A stretch of 64,000 nt of DNA from positions 40,920,001-40,984,000 of the forward strand of contig OX419757.1 in assembly GCA_948567375.1 (NCBI GenBank). Reading direction: 5' to 3'. The position numbers and the translations under genes were made by a program. Every line of letters begins with the position of its first letter. The stretch's first letter is position 1. The notes under the pieces were generated by a model. That model was not told where the DNA came from. It did not search any database and saw only the letters and a list, made by a program, of their open reading frames with translations. This stretch comes from Lunularia cruciata (lineage: Eukaryota; Streptophyta; Marchantiopsida; Lunulariales; Lunulariaceae). This document shows positions 1-11,940 of the stretch, piece by piece.

Positions 1-1871
1 AACTCAAAGTTAATCTCCTCCCTCATTGGGACCTAAGATACAGGCTGATACCGAGCACCACTTTGAGCAAACCCATTGCGTACTACAGGACTAACTCTTT
101 TGGAATCTCCAAAGAACTCCGTCGTGACCAAGTAACCACAACAGCAAACCCGAACCACCAATTGCAACTACATGTTGCAACCGCAAGTGCCCCACCAAGT
201 GCCAACACCAACTAAGCACCACCCACTAATGTAACTCTAACTGAGATAACTACACTAGGGGAAAGCGCAACCTGTAACCTGCCATCATAACACGCACTCT
301 CACGGTCTGCAGGTCATCACTTCTTGCCTCACCAGAGAGAAACAAAGATAGTCTGACTGGTCATCACTCCAGCCTCACCACTGAGAGCACACCAGAGCAC
401 CAACGCTCAAAAGTCAAGGCACCTCACACAAAAGTGGTGCACAAACAGGAACTAGAGAATGGAGGGGGTCCAATCACAAGAAATCTAAACGATACACTCC
501 ATCTCATAACACAACACGGGACTGACTCTGCCACCATTTGGCATTTGACATAAGAGAAGTTCGGATCTAAGTCCTAAGCTACTAGGATCACCAAGAATGG
601 GATCAAACTGCCTCTTCTAGCCAAAGCTACATGTGTATAGATAACAGTGGCACAGTCACTAGGACAACAATGAGGGTGGACCAGTTGGCTAGGGCACAAG
701 TGTAGGAACAAGAGATCTAGGGGTCAAACCCTGTTGTGCACAATCTAGCAGGAAAGGCAGATTTTGCCAACCAATGACCAAGATCTACTCTAAAGTAGCT
801 AGTCTCACGCCAGCAAGCTAGCTTGGCTGGCCCTTCATAGCCTCTCATAGGCCTATGCCTCAAAGCCTCTAAATGCCAAAATTCAGCCAAATGAGGCCTT
901 TCTTGTTGCCAAATCTGTGAAACTCCTCCAAACTAGCAAAACTCCTCCAAATCTGGCCAAATAGCAAAAACTCCTCCAATTCTGGCCAAAATCTGACGTA
1001 AATCCTAACCAAAATCTGACATAAACCCTAAAGTTGGCCATCCGCCAAATCCCCCGCTAACTTTCCACTCAAGCCAAATTGACAACACGGGTTTTTCCAA
1101 ATCACAAATTCATGAGAAAAGCTTCCCAACTCCACCTTCAATTTGACTTTCTGAGCCCAACTCGCATCAAATTGGTCTTGCCTTCACCTCTTGAGCTCAA
1201 AATCACAACATTGCTCAAAATTTGCTCCTTCTTTGCTCAAAATTTGGCCAGCGCTTCCGCACACCGTCTGCCTAACTGCCAAATCTGCATCAATTGATTG
1301 AGCTTCTACACATTAGGGAAACACTAAACTTGAATCGAGCTACCAACGATCCACCAAGCTTGGAGATACCACCAACACTCACAGTTCATGCACCCGATTT
1401 CTCCTTGACTTCACTTCTCTGATGTACTCAGATTGCTTACCACTCTCAACTCAACTCAACTCAGATCATTACTTGATCTGTCACTCTATAAACTACCAAC
1501 AATTGGGCATTGATTACAGTCAAGCCACACCCACTCAAGCATAGAGAATCCAGGTGACGCTCGCTGGCCTTTGTCCACCATAGCCAGGAACTCGAAGGCT
1601 CAACATCAAAGATGAGCTCTCTAGAGCTCACTTCAAAACTATACCCCCTGGACTCGAGCTAGCTCTAAAACCCTAACTGTCCCGCTGACGGCACACTCGA
1701 CGGTGCAAATGGTGCAAAGTGACAGTGGGCCCTACCGTGAAGTCAGTACCCCAAACACAAAATCTGACCGTCGGAAAGTAGTCTCTGAGAAACTGCTAGA
1801 ATAACTCTAACTACTATCACTGGAACTCTAGTGTCCGAGCATCTAGATGCGGAACTACAAATGGCGTGACA
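1..1871 (-). repeat. B-family LTR and leader fragment, reverse orientation
   Basis: Read on the minus strand this stretch matches, in order, the LTR and untranslated leader of the B element at 46.24-46.47, 50.18-51.17 and 54.94-55.20 kb. It starts at the TGTCACGCC landmark (1861-1871) and runs off the window edge at position 1. The match to three interrupted segments elsewhere shows those segments were once contiguous. The part around 40-52 reads GGTATCAG on the minus strand, which resembles a methionine-tRNA primer site, but the LTR end is not clear enough to assign it. Small ORFs here do not match any element protein. The first ~90 bp of the LTR, seen at 2398-2487, are missing at the 1871 junction. 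Confidence 0.8.
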
Positions 1872-2230
1872 ATATCTATACCAAAGAGCTCCATCAACAC
1901 TTGATATTTCTACAAGCCGCACTATCTTGAGAGTGCGTAAGGTTTTTCCATCTAGAATCCTTGTGTTGGAAGGCCGTGATGGATTGTTTGGAAGGATCAT
2001 GTGTACAATTGTATGTTTTGCCACCTCCTAAACATTGATGGTACTATGGACCCAAGCTTAGCACTTGTATGTGTAGGCTTGGGGTGTATGTTATGCAACT
2101 CTTCTTGTGGAGCTGCTATTATGTTAGTGTGTGATAACTATTCAAGAGGATGGCATATGGCATGTATGACTCCTCCTCTCATGGTGGTTACTTGGGGACA
2201 ATAGTTATGGTCCTAGATGTACTTGACCTA
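1872..2230 (+). pseudogene. B-family integrase tail with C-terminal PHD finger (broken)
   Basis: The plus strand at 1900-2000 matches the extreme C-terminus of the B polyprotein at 63.87-64.0 kb (shared 'TILRVR' and 'LVLEG' patterns). Directly after it, around 2061-2170, comes a PHD-finger-like pattern: CMLC, then LVCDN, then RGWHMAC followed by a TPPL segment. PHD fingers are C4HC3 zinc folds that usually read histone H3 tails. Here the second Cys of the CDxC pair is Tyr and the last CxxC is interrupted by TAG codons, so the copy is dead. The piece is joined head to head with the reversed LTR on its left. Start and frame are inferred from the better-preserved parts. Confidence 0.7.
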
Positions 2231-2384
2231 TAGCTAGTTCATCCTTTATATGGTATAGATTGCAGACATGTGACTAACAAAGGGGCTTGATAGCACCTAG
2301 CCTCTTGATCTTTTGCTCACTATAGGGTATACCATATACTTGGAGTAGATAGATATCTGGAGTTAGAGAGACCTAACCACCAAC

Positions 2385-2397
2385 TAGGGGGGGCAAT
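2385..2397 (+). promoter_or_regulatory. Polypurine tract of B element
   Basis: TAGGGGGGG (2385-2393) plus CAAT lies immediately before an LTR start TGTGGCAC. In LTR retrotransposons this tract primes plus-strand DNA synthesis just upstream of the 3' LTR. Position and sequence fit that role for the B element ending here. Confidence 0.65.
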
Positions 2398-2839
2398 TGT
2401 GGCACTTTAGAGTCCATGTATGACTTATGCGTGAGTTGTGCTTCTATAGTGTGTGATATTGACAATGATGTATATATGCACCACAATTGTCATGCCATTT
2501 GTAGCATTGCACCTAGATTGCTCAAACTCTGGAGTAGTGTTGGTAGTTAGGATTATTTTGGTAGTTCCTCATAGACTACTTGTTGACGGTCAGATTTTTT
2601 GTTTGGAGTGTTGACTACATGGTGGGCCACTTCACTTGCATTGTTTGCACCATCAGGTGTGCCGTCAACGGGACCGTTAGGTTGGAGACCAGAGGGTATA
2701 CTTTCAAAATGTAGCTCCAAAGAGTTCACTTCTTTGATGTTGAGCCTTCGAGTTCCTAGCTATGGTGGACAAAGGCTAACGAGCATCACCTAGATTCTCT
2801 TAGCTAGAGTGGGTGTGGCTTGACTGTAATCAATGCACT
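2398..2839 (+). repeat. B-family 3' LTR
   Basis: It begins TGTGGCACTTTAGAG after the polypurine tract. From 2488 it continues with TGTCATGCCATTTG, the segment shared with 1-1871 (reversed), 35.3-35.76 (reversed) and 46.27-46.47 plus 50.18-50.3 kb. Compared with the copy at 35.3 kb it lacks about 90 bp at its right end, where it runs straight into a second LTR start at 2840. Confidence 0.7.
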
Positions 2840-2945
2840 TGTGGCACTTTAGAGTCCATGCATGACTTATATGTGAGTTATACTTCTATAGTGTGTGATG
2901 TTAACAGTGATGTATGTTGTGTAATGATGCATATTGTGAACGATT
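2840..2945 (+). repeat. Second, truncated B LTR start
   Basis: TGTGGCACTTTAGAGTCC recurs here and follows the first ~105 bp of the B LTR before ending around 2945. It therefore repeats 2398-2487 in direct orientation, with one LTR body between them. The same order, LTR body followed by LTR head, is found reversed at 35203-35762. Confidence 0.65.
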
Positions 2946-3802
2946 CCATGCAAAATGAGGAGATGAAAATTTGTTCTACATTCCCAACACAAGGAATGAG
3001 AAATAAGCTTCTCCATTGCCCGTTCCTTTGGTTTTCAGGCACAATATTAGCATACTACTTCCCTGGATAGACATCACAAGTGTAGTCTTCGTCCTCTAAG
3101 CAAAAGCGAATACAGCTGACAAAAACATATGCTTGTGCTATGGAAGCTGGTTACAACTAACTAATTGCAATGTTTGGAAGGCTGTTAGATTTGTCTGATA
3201 TAGCTACGGGAGCATTGATTTTTAGGTGGGAGGCAGAGGGCAGACACGTTTGCAAGTTGTGTGCTTACTTTCGCTTTCCATATCAGCATCCACGAATGAA
3301 GATAGTGGTCTCGCAACAAGGAAATGATGAATTCCTAGCTTCACCCTGTCACCAGAAATATTCTCGCAAAAGAATCGCTCTGTTTGGGTTTACAGATGAG
3401 CTAGAGAGGAGCTGTCGTCCAAGTTAATTATGTTCTGCTGGTGCGTTCTAGTAAGCTACTGTCATCAATATTAGCTAAACACTTTGCAGATTCCATGAGA
3501 CATTAACTTCGGAAGGTATTAGATATTGCTCACCACCAGTTTAGATTCGTATCTGTCGAAACTCCAGGTATCAAATTCTGATATATAAGTTTAGATAAAA
3601 GCGAGTTGAAGTTTAAGAGTCTTCTGGGACTCTTAAGCTAGCCAGTAAGTGAAGAAAGCAGTGCTGAAATCGGTAGGCACTATCGGATGAACTTATCAGT
3701 GAATTTTCAACACCAGGTATGGGCATCAAGCGTAAAATATCAACTTATCTATCACCTGTGATTTACTTCAATCGAAACTTGTATTTCATATTTGTGTCAC
3801 AG

Positions 3803-3830
3803 CCTCATCACAGTGGTCACTGTGATGAGG
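3803..3830. repeat. Perfect 13-bp inverted repeat, 2-nt loop
   Basis: CCTCATCACAGTG is followed by GT and then its exact reverse complement. It would fold as a 13-bp hairpin. No terminator or RNA gene is evident around it. Confidence 0.85.
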
Positions 3831-4500
3831 TTCATGACGATTTAACTGAATCATATCCAGCACCTCAACAAGCCTATCATGCTAACAGGAACCGTGTCCT
3901 GTAGGCCGATCAAAGCATGTCGTCTTTACAGCCACTGACATCGATAAGGGCATGAGCTCGGTATTTTCCCCAGGGACGACATCGGCTACAGCTTTCATTC
4001 ACACGAGTCTGGCACTCAATAAAGGACTGGGTGCAGTAAAAGCATGGCACCAATAGACGTATTTAATCATTCATATATATTTCTCAAGAATGCTTTAATA
4101 AATAACTGAAAGATCCTGGCACGTATGATTTAGAGGGAGATGGGTACCGACCCTACCAGAGGGATTGACAGGCCCTGCACTGCACAAGCGGTGGGGGTGG
4201 TTAAATTCGATTCAACGTGCAAATTCTTTCCTGCACTTGGCATATGAATAGGTGTGCTTGCCTTAACGGGATGGTACGAACATTGCTAAAGTGTTGCATG
4301 GGTGTCGTCTGCTCCTGTCTTGAGGCATGGGTTGTGTCCTACAACGAGCCCGCCCCTCTATTTGTGTTGTCAAGACATGAAGTAGGTTCATCTAGTTAAA
4401 TATGGTAAGAATATGTATTAATATGGTACTATATTCTTTCTTTTTGAATGTTTTTGAACACCAAATAAGAACAACCACGATATATCGGTCAACAGTTTTA

Positions 4501-4535
4501 GTTTCATTGGTTGCCTGCCAGCCAACCAATGAAAC
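4501..4535. repeat. 13-bp inverted repeat with 9-nt loop
   Basis: GTTTCATTGGTTG and its exact reverse complement flank a 9-nt loop. The tail of the right arm, CAATGAAAC, is repeated once more directly after it (4536-4544). Overlapping short ORFs on both strands here are a by-product of the symmetry. Confidence 0.85.
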
Positions 4536-4999
4536 CAATGAAACTGGACCGTTACTACCTCGCGAAGGAGGCATAGGACCTCTAACATGGGACACAAGGG
4601 AGGCTGACCGTCATTTATATTCCAAGAAATAGATACCCTTAAATATTCTTTCACCATGGGAGAAGAGTTATGCTTACAGAGAGAGTGCCACCTCATATGA
4701 GTAGCATCCTATATTAGTGACCAAGAAGCCTAGAACAATTACTCTAGAACAAGTAAATATGCACAATAATGACAGTAGGGCAAAATTGGGAAATAGTGAC
4801 ATGATGGTGCAAATAGTGATAGTTCTATATCGCAAATATAGAACATCCTACCTGTATTTCAAGAGCGCTATTATGAGTTGTGTGAAAGGGGAATGTGGCA
4901 TACAAATTGCCATTGGCATCTATGTTAAACTTCAAATCCCAACCGTTCTCTCCATTGACTAAGGTTATTCTTGTTGGACTGAGATAAAATACAACGATA

Positions 5000-6760
5000 A
5001 TGCCAATTGTTTCAGCAACCTATTTTTCTCAACTTTCTGATGATGAATCTAACGGTAGACGAGTTTTTTGAAGTTGGAAAGCAAGTGGCTCTGAAGTTCT
5101 GACAATAGCAATAATTTGAGAGAGAGAGAAAGTTGAGTAAATCCGTGATGGCTGATTTGCTTGCTCAACGCTTATCAAAGGTGGGATCTCTTCAACGTCA
5201 TTGTTGTCAATATTTCTGGAATTCTACATTAGGTTGTGTTGTTCAAGAACAGACTGGACAATGTTATCATAGTCAACCTCGTCGTCACAAGTAGCATCAA
5301 GCGCATCCATTTCAATGAATTCTTAAGCAACTTGTTCAAAAATTTTGTCATCAAGACCCAATGATGTTGAAAAAGATTCCTCCAGTCAAATTTCTCTCAA
5401 CATTATCACTAAATCATTGATAGCTTGATTAGAGCTAGGAGCAGAGCAATCCATATGTTGATTGCAAATGACGTTTCTAACAGCACGGAGAAAATTTTCT
5501 TTGACAAAACAACTTCAAATAGTGTTCTCTTTGATACCGTCTGATGCTAATTTGACCCAACTAAGCATGTTGCGCAAGTGTGTATGGTCATTGATCTGAA
5601 ATTGAGAAGCGGGTGCATGTACACTAGTTTGCCAAATTTCATGCTCAAAAAGAAGATGGTTCAGTTGGGCACGGCAAAAGCGCACTTTGAAAGAGCAAAT
5701 GATGCCTTGATAAAGAGGTTGACAATCACTGGTAGCATTGGGTGGGAAGAAAATGATGCATAGGTTTGGATACTTGAAGAGTGTTTCTTGTGAGCTTGTT
5801 GGATCAAAAAACTTAGCCGCACAAACATGTGATGAATAGTTACCCTAGAGGATATAGAAGATGTTGTTGCGTTGCTTGGCAATTTTGTTGTATGTGTACA
5901 ACAAGTGCATATATCAGAACGTGTCTTGCCATGCTTTAGCTTGGTGGTTGTAAATAATACAAAATGCCTAACTTATATTAGGAGTATTCTTCAAAAGGCA
6001 TGGACATGCACTCTTTGCAATAACCTGAGTGCAAAACTTCTCGCTTGATGTGTTAACGCTGAGAGTCATTGTGATTTGTTCTTTGCTGCACTTGAGACCA
6101 CGACCATCCGTATTGAGTGTGCAGAATGATCTTGATGATGTGGTGCAATGTTGTAGAGATGACTTGTCAATATTGATAATGCATTCAAGAGGGACAATAT
6201 TCAACACTTTTCAAATTTCATGCAAACGCTTCTCAACCTGCATCAGATTGAGGTTGTTCTATTCTCCACACTTCTTCTTGCTAGTTGTAAAGACACATTT
6301 CAGATACTTCTTGAGCCATCTGTTTGAGGTGAAAAATGCATACAGAGCAACTGCATTTGATGGTTTCAAACACTTGGTGAAGTTCTAAAAGATTTTGTCT
6401 TTGAAAAATACAGCCTTGTTCTTGAGTACCTTGCCAATCACATTCAGCATGGATGCATCAATCTCAACATGCATACGCCATTGATGCACCATGTTGGGAG
6501 GAAGTTTCACTCAAGTTGATGTCAAAAAAAATTTCAACCCAATTCAATTTGAATCAAATGCCACCTGCTTAATGAGTTCCCTACATTTTGGTCATTGTTG
6601 AACACACCACTACAAAATGCAATGCTGCTTGCTCATGGGTGGCTCCAAATTGATTGAGAAAATTAATAATCTCTAACTTTGTCATCACATTCAAAAACCT
6701 ATGCTTCTTAACATTAACCAACATGCGGGTAGATAATTGAATACATCAATACAGTCTGTA
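5000..6760 (-). pseudogene. pogo/Tigger-like DDE transposase, degenerate
   Basis: Transposases of this Tc1/mariner-superfamily group cut and paste DNA transposons in the nucleus. Reading the minus strand, 6.72-6.60 kb gives a CENP-B/Psq-like helix-turn-helix start (KLEIINFLNQFGATHEQAA). About 6.2-5.97 kb gives the first catalytic-block pattern (IINIDKSSLQ ... ITMTLSVN ... QVIAKSACPCLLKN). About 5.85-5.68 kb gives, across a frameshift, a DNYSSH-type second block and IIFFPPNATS, matching the FLPPNTTS-QPLDQG signature of the family. Stops and frameshifts are frequent, so it is dead. Ends and TA target duplication were not resolved. Confidence 0.7.
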
Positions 6761-6764
6761 GCCC

Positions 6765-7570
6765 CACCACCAATCATGTGTGATTGAAAGGAAAAATAGC
6801 AAGAGTGGGAAAAAGGTGTGTAGGTCGGGCACCCAAGTTCCAGAATGTTCAAGACAATCAAGACTCAAGCGGGAAAGAGGATGCGCACATTCCTCTGGTT
6901 AGTGACAACCTCTCAATAGTGACATCCATTGCCAATATAGATGTATGTCACTTTTGGGAGGTTTTACTCTATACTACTAATGTTATGGGTTTATTCTTGT
7001 TGCTTTTATGACTTATAAAGTACAAGATCTTCCATACATCCTTTATGAAATAAAGTTAAAGTACTAAAAGAGTCTAATAATTGGAGTGCATTACTGCTAA
7101 TCCACCTAATTACTAAGCATGTGAAGGTGCTACGTGAAACTTAACAACATATTGACAAAGGAAGGAACAAAAAAGCTATGTGAAATTCCAAAAATGATTT
7201 ATCTTGAGCTCAAGTTATTCCAAGATGCTTCAATATTACAAGGGATGTGGTCAGTACAAGAAGCAAGAACAAGGCAACCACATAGAACACATGAAGGAAG
7301 AGAAGACCCTATCAAGCCATTACAATGGATAGAACAAACAAGTAAAATGGGGCTAGGTCCCAATAGTATCTAAATGAGAAATCTACACTATTTCATTTAA
7401 GGTATCTAAGCTATACAAGTAGTAAGGTCTGTAAACTATTGGAACATCTAAAGAAGCATCACCTAGAGTGATTACTCTCCTATGGATTGCACCATGTCAA
7501 TGGTCTATGTAGAGCAATGGACATAGACTTGTCTAAAGTATGATACAAAGTACGAGGATGAGAGTGGTAC
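6765..7570. other. Unassigned intergenic sequence
   Basis: No element protein or RNA gene recognised. Two ORFs of 75-79 codons (6784-7011, 7134-7373) have no motif I can name and no homologous stretch elsewhere in the window. Confidence 0.4.
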
Positions 7571-7572
7571 CC

Positions 7573-9745
7573 CTAGCGTCTAATATGATAAGATCTCTTG
7601 CACTCCTTGACAAATATGTCAAACATTGTGTCCATTGCTCCATATAACTCCAAGGCTAGAAGAACAAAGAGGTGACCTTGTTGCATTCCCTTATACTTGG
7701 AGATCTTACGTGTTTTTGCTCCTGCTCCGCTTGCTGCCCATCCAAGAGAATGAATAATCACTCTCTCTAAAACTGCATCATGCATAAGGTCTATACCTAC
7801 AACATCCGCCATTGTCACCTGATCATCTCTGACCAAGTATAAGTTTGCTTTGATACGTGTTGTTTGCAAAGAATATGAACACTCCTTCCAAGCAAGGTAT
7901 CCACTCTCTCATGCCATAACAATTATATCCCTTATGGCATCATGGATAGCTATCCTTTATCTTCAAAAGGACACCATGTTATATGGACCACGGATGCATC
8001 CAGTGTAGAACCACACTCATAAGTGAGTGATGAAGATGTAGACAGGTGGACCAAACCTAAGCGGAACCTCATTATTGTAGAGAAGGTAAGTGATGTGAGT
8101 CAGAATGCCCTAATGCATGGTTGAGCAAGGATCCAAGAGCATGTACCCTTGTCGGAGCAAGAGCAAAGATGTGCTCTAATGGCTTGAGGAATGGACAAGT
8201 CAACTAAGAGAGAATATAGCATATGGTGATACTATTTCCCCATCAAGGAAGACTCCAAACCTCTTGTCCAATTTGATGGTAGTGAAGCAAAGGATAGAAG
8301 GTCCTCTTGTACCCATGGGGACAGACCATCTCTCATCTGCTGCAATAATACCTAGAGAGAAAAGGATCCTTCCTCCACCTAGTCACATGTGTCTCCAAAA
8401 TTGGTCTATCATCAATCACTAAATGAGAGGAAAGTAGGGGTGCCAAGAGAGCCCAACTACCCAAAAATGATATAGGTGTCATCTCCTCCATAAATAATAG
8501 GCCTAGCCCTCCACACAAGATTGGTATAGATGTCAATCTAGGTGCCAAATCCCCCATCACATATTCAAATGTCCTTGGTCTGATAATATCACCAAAAGAC
8601 TCCCATAATCCTCCTATCAAAAGCTCTCAAACATGATAGGAAAGTCAAGGAAGTGAGAATCATGTAGAGAGGGTAAGTCAATCAATGGGCAATACTAGAG
8701 AAGAGTATACCAAATGCCACTAACAAATCTCCTAGTGAAGGAAGGTCATCCACATGGAGAATATCCTCTATAAGGATAAAATTTAAGAAGGATAAAATCT
8801 TTGGATCTTACTAGCACTCCAAGAATACATAGTCTACTTGTAGATGTGACACACCCTTCTAGAAACTCAAGGTAGGGAGTACTTGAAGGGAACTATGCTC
8901 TACACTTTGACATTGTGACTCTCAAGCTTACAAGATGTAGCTTGTTAGTCAAGTGATCAAAGGCCTGCCTAATCTGATCTATGGAGCCCACAATGTATGT
9001 ATCATCTACTAAGGGGGGAAATACACAACATGGCATGGCCAAAGTAGTAGATAAGAGAGCTCTAAAGTCAATCATGGCAAACAAAAGTCCTCCTAAAAGG
9101 ATCTCCTTGTCATGTATCAACAACTGACTCCAAGATAGTGACTCCTTCCAATGACCACCCATGTTGGTAATAAAAGGAAGTAGGAGAGCAATAAAATGAC
9201 CACACAAAAAGAATGAGACTCGCCAAGGATCCATCAGCTTCCCTAAGCTCTCTAAAGATAGATGCCTAAGAGATGGTATTAAAAGCATTCTTAGCATCCA
9301 CCTATAGAATAGTCCACTCTAGATGGATATTTCAGAGTGTTCTAATGCTTAAGGGAACCTCACAATCTTATAACCTTATATATAGCCTTACAACCTCCAG
9401 ATGTAGCTATTCCAAATTGATATCAACTGAGGTGCTCCTAGAAGGGAGATTGACATTGAAGGACAATGGTGCAGCTAACCAAACACAAAAAGATCTCTCC
9501 ATAGCAATCAATCTAATGCTCCCTATGCCCTTCTCTATTGCAAGAAGTTGACTAGCTCCTAACACTTGACCAATTGATGTAGGAATATCTCCCCTCATTA
9601 ACATTACAACCACTTGAAACAACTTAGTAAGTCCACTAGAAAGATCATCTACCTAAAAGCATTCTCTAAGATACTTATATACGATCCTTGACAAGTCTTC
9701 TAAGGAGAGGTGAGGAGTAGTGCACAATGCTTGTGCAAAAATTGA
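7573..9745 (-). pseudogene. R2-like non-LTR retrotransposon: RT, CCHC and endonuclease part
   Basis: These elements reverse transcribe their RNA at a nicked target. Read from 9745 leftward: an RT N-terminal region with a GSIRLIA segment (consensus GGIRPIA) at about 9.5 kb, then 'GKLMDPWRVSFFLCGHF', then 'LVDDTYIVG' corresponding to the RT catalytic ADD/DD box (about 9.0 kb). A linker with an LCGGLGL motif follows (about 8.5 kb). Near 8.0 kb is a CxC...H...C knuckle, and at 7.87-7.57 kb a restriction-like endonuclease domain (ADVV, then KYKGMQQGHLF and LALELYG). The C-terminus matches the intact ORF at 23432-24169. Many stops and frameshifts. The 5' part continues beyond element D at 16345. 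Confidence 0.75.
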
Positions 9746-9750
9746 CCTAT
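9746..9750. repeat. Target-site duplication of element D (left)
   Basis: CCTAT here is repeated exactly at 16340-16344, directly outside the other LTR of element D. Confidence 0.85.
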
Positions 9751-10487
9751 TGTAATACTTCAAGGACAAGAGAAGAGAGAAAACACAGATTTCACTATCA
9801 AGCATCCGATGTTCCAAAGGAGCACCTTCTCTTTATTGTAATAGACAAAGAATATCTCCTCTGAGGAAGCTCCACCATAGGATTAGGCACATAGATAGGT
9901 GACATGTCAGCAAGCTCCACCCTTGGATTACTTACCGGGATGGGTGACATGTCTGTCTTGATCCTATCTGGTTGGTCAAACAAGCTTTGACCAAAGGGAA
10001 TCTTTTAGGGAATCATCCTATAGGAACCTTGAAACCACATGGGTGAGGTACCATTGGAAAGCTCTTGACAAGACAAACCACAGGGGATGGAAGGCTAGCC
10101 TGACCTTTGTTTGGGGAGGAATTTGCACATTTTTTAGGCCTAATTCATCCATTTAGGCCTCCAAAATTGCCTTCAAAGATTTCAGGCATATGTAGGTTCC
10201 TACTCTATTAGTAGAAGTCCCCTTTGGTAATACATCTTTATAATCTGTTTAGTCCTTCATGTGTAACATCCTTCCAGATGTTACCAAACCAATTCTCACC
10301 TTTAAATCATATGTCTAGCTATTGATTCTAAGGTTTTCAAGTCTATTTTGGTTTCTACCCTATTAGTAGAAATACTCTTTTGGTGATACTTCTATGTGAT
10401 TTATTTTTTCTATCATGTATAATATCATTCCAGATATTACCAACCAAATTTCACCTCAAGATCATATGGCTAGCTCTTGGTATTACA
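9751..10487 (-). repeat. D element 3' LTR
   Basis: 737 bp, TG...CA. On the plus strand it begins TGTAATACTTCAAGG and ends GGTATTACA. It is the downstream LTR because the polypurine tract abuts its right edge in minus orientation. Confidence 0.88.
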
Positions 10488-10503
10488 AACCTCCCTCCTT
10501 TTA
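10488..10503 (-). promoter_or_regulatory. D element polypurine tract
   Basis: On the minus strand a run of A and G (AAAAGGAGGGAGGTT) directly precedes the 3' LTR start TGTAATACC, as expected for the plus-strand primer. Confidence 0.75.
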
Positions 10504-10523
10504 AGACACAACATCCTCGTTGT

Positions 10524-10712
10524 GCAACTATTGCTCAAATGCTAGTACCAACACCGGTGCATGTGTCAAATTGGCAGCGAGCTCCCAATTTGCCCTGTAC
10601 AGAGGGTAACCTTTCCATTTTACTAGATAGTCCACCTGTGGATGGGAAGTACCATGTATGCATTTTTGGAGAATACGCTCCACTTCATATTCCTCAATGC
10701 CATCAATGAGTG
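10524..10712 (-). pseudogene. D element chromodomain
   Basis: Minus-strand translation gives EEYEVERILQK, then YLVKWKGYPLYRANWE, then an FEQ ending. This is the chromodomain pattern YEVE-IL ... YLVKWKGY ... A-WE of chromoviral integrases, which steers integration toward particular chromatin. It ends just before the polypurine tract. The frame is open through the domain but detached from integrase by frameshifts. Confidence 0.8.
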
Positions 10713-10989
10713 TCGGACAAGGTCAAAGGTCTTGTGTGGAATGACAATGGCCCAATTGGGAGCATATTTTCATAGTAGGGAAACATGGAACACTAGATGG
10801 ATCTTCATGTGTGGTGGTAGCTTGAGGTGATAGGCTACAATGCCGACTTGACAAAGAATAGAAAAGGCCCAATAAAACAAGGTTTGAGCTTACGAGGGCC
10901 ATTGTGAGATTGGTTGTAGATAGCCAAACCTGATCCCCCAACATTGAACTTCATGTGCTTACGGTGTGCATCAGCATACTGCTTCTATC

Positions 10990-11940
10990 AATTTTTCACA
11001 ATCTACAATTTGTGCTTGGTGCTTTTCACACCTTGTTGGATTCGAGAAACAAATAGGTTGACTGCATTGACCTTGGTAGCCACCAAACGGATCTTCATCA
11101 AGCTAGAAGGTGTGAAGAGATACTCACCATACATGAGGAAGAACGGAGTGACATGAGTGGATGCATTCATTGAATTGTTGTAAGTGAATTCCACAAGGAG
11201 AGTAGGGTGTCCCACCTCTCTTTCTCTTCTTAGGTGAAGCCGTGCAACATGTCTTCAATAGTGCAATTAGCCCGTTTTGTTTGTCCATCTGTTTGTGGAT
11301 GGTAAGTTGTAGACATGGCCAACTTGGTTTTGAAGAAACCAAAAAGGGTTTGCCAAAACAAATTGGTGAATTGAGTGCCTCTATCGGTGATGAGTACTCA
11401 AGACAAGCCATGGTGAGAGAAGACTACATCTAAGTATAATTGAGCTAGTTATGGAGTGGTCACATCTTTGGTGGTAGGACGTACATGAATCATTTTTTTG
11501 AGCCAGTCTACAAAGACCATGATGGAGTCAAACCTTGAGGTGGTCTTGGGTAATTCACAGATGAGATCCATACATACCTGTTCCCAACGTTATGTAGGAG
11601 TGGAGAGAGGTTGAAGGAGCACTACAGGAGCTTGATTAGAAGCTTTGTTTTGTTGACAGAGTAGGCAGTTGTGTACATAGTCCATCATGTTGTTGCCTAT
11701 CTTGGGCCAATAGTAATGGTGTTGGACTGCTTCCAAGGTCTTGTCCACTCCCACATGACCTACAATGGTCAAATCATGACCTTCCGCTAGAATGGTGGTG
11801 TATAATTCTAGGACATTTGGGATCCATAATCTGCCATCATGAAAGGTGAGTCCTTGGGTGCTGGTGATGCCTTTGGATGATTGTGCACTCCTACAATCTA
11901 TGGATGAGTTTTTGTAGTAGCCATAATCTCTGGCCAAAAT
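10990..11940 (-). pseudogene. D element integrase
   Basis: Integrase joins element cDNA to host DNA. At 11937-11590 the H2C2 zinc-binding start is visible (HDLTIVGHVGVDKTLE ... WPKI ... CLLCQQNKAS). The core is degenerate. Around 11.28-11.31 kb is YHPQTDGQTKRAN, where the residue at the catalytic Glu position of the DDE triad is Lys. An EFTYNNS / SPFFL-like block follows (11.2-11.0 kb). Several frame breaks. Confidence 0.75.

Larger units (their letters stand above)
2946..4980. other. Unassigned sequence, no recognised gene
   Basis: Base composition is more even than in the surrounding repeats. I recognise no element protein. Short ORFs, for example 3170-3427 (85 codons), show no motif I can name. 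The stretch holds two strong inverted repeats, listed separately. It could be low-copy intergenic DNA or an unknown element. Confidence 0.4.

Noticed and set aside
1079-1297. 72-codon ORF in the leader region
   Set aside because: It lies in non-coding B leader on the antisense strand; the homologous leader at 50.4-51.2 kb does not keep the frame.
4392-4696. Overlapping ORFs on both strands around 4.5 kb
   Set aside because: They mirror each other across the inverted repeat at 4501-4535 and look accidental.
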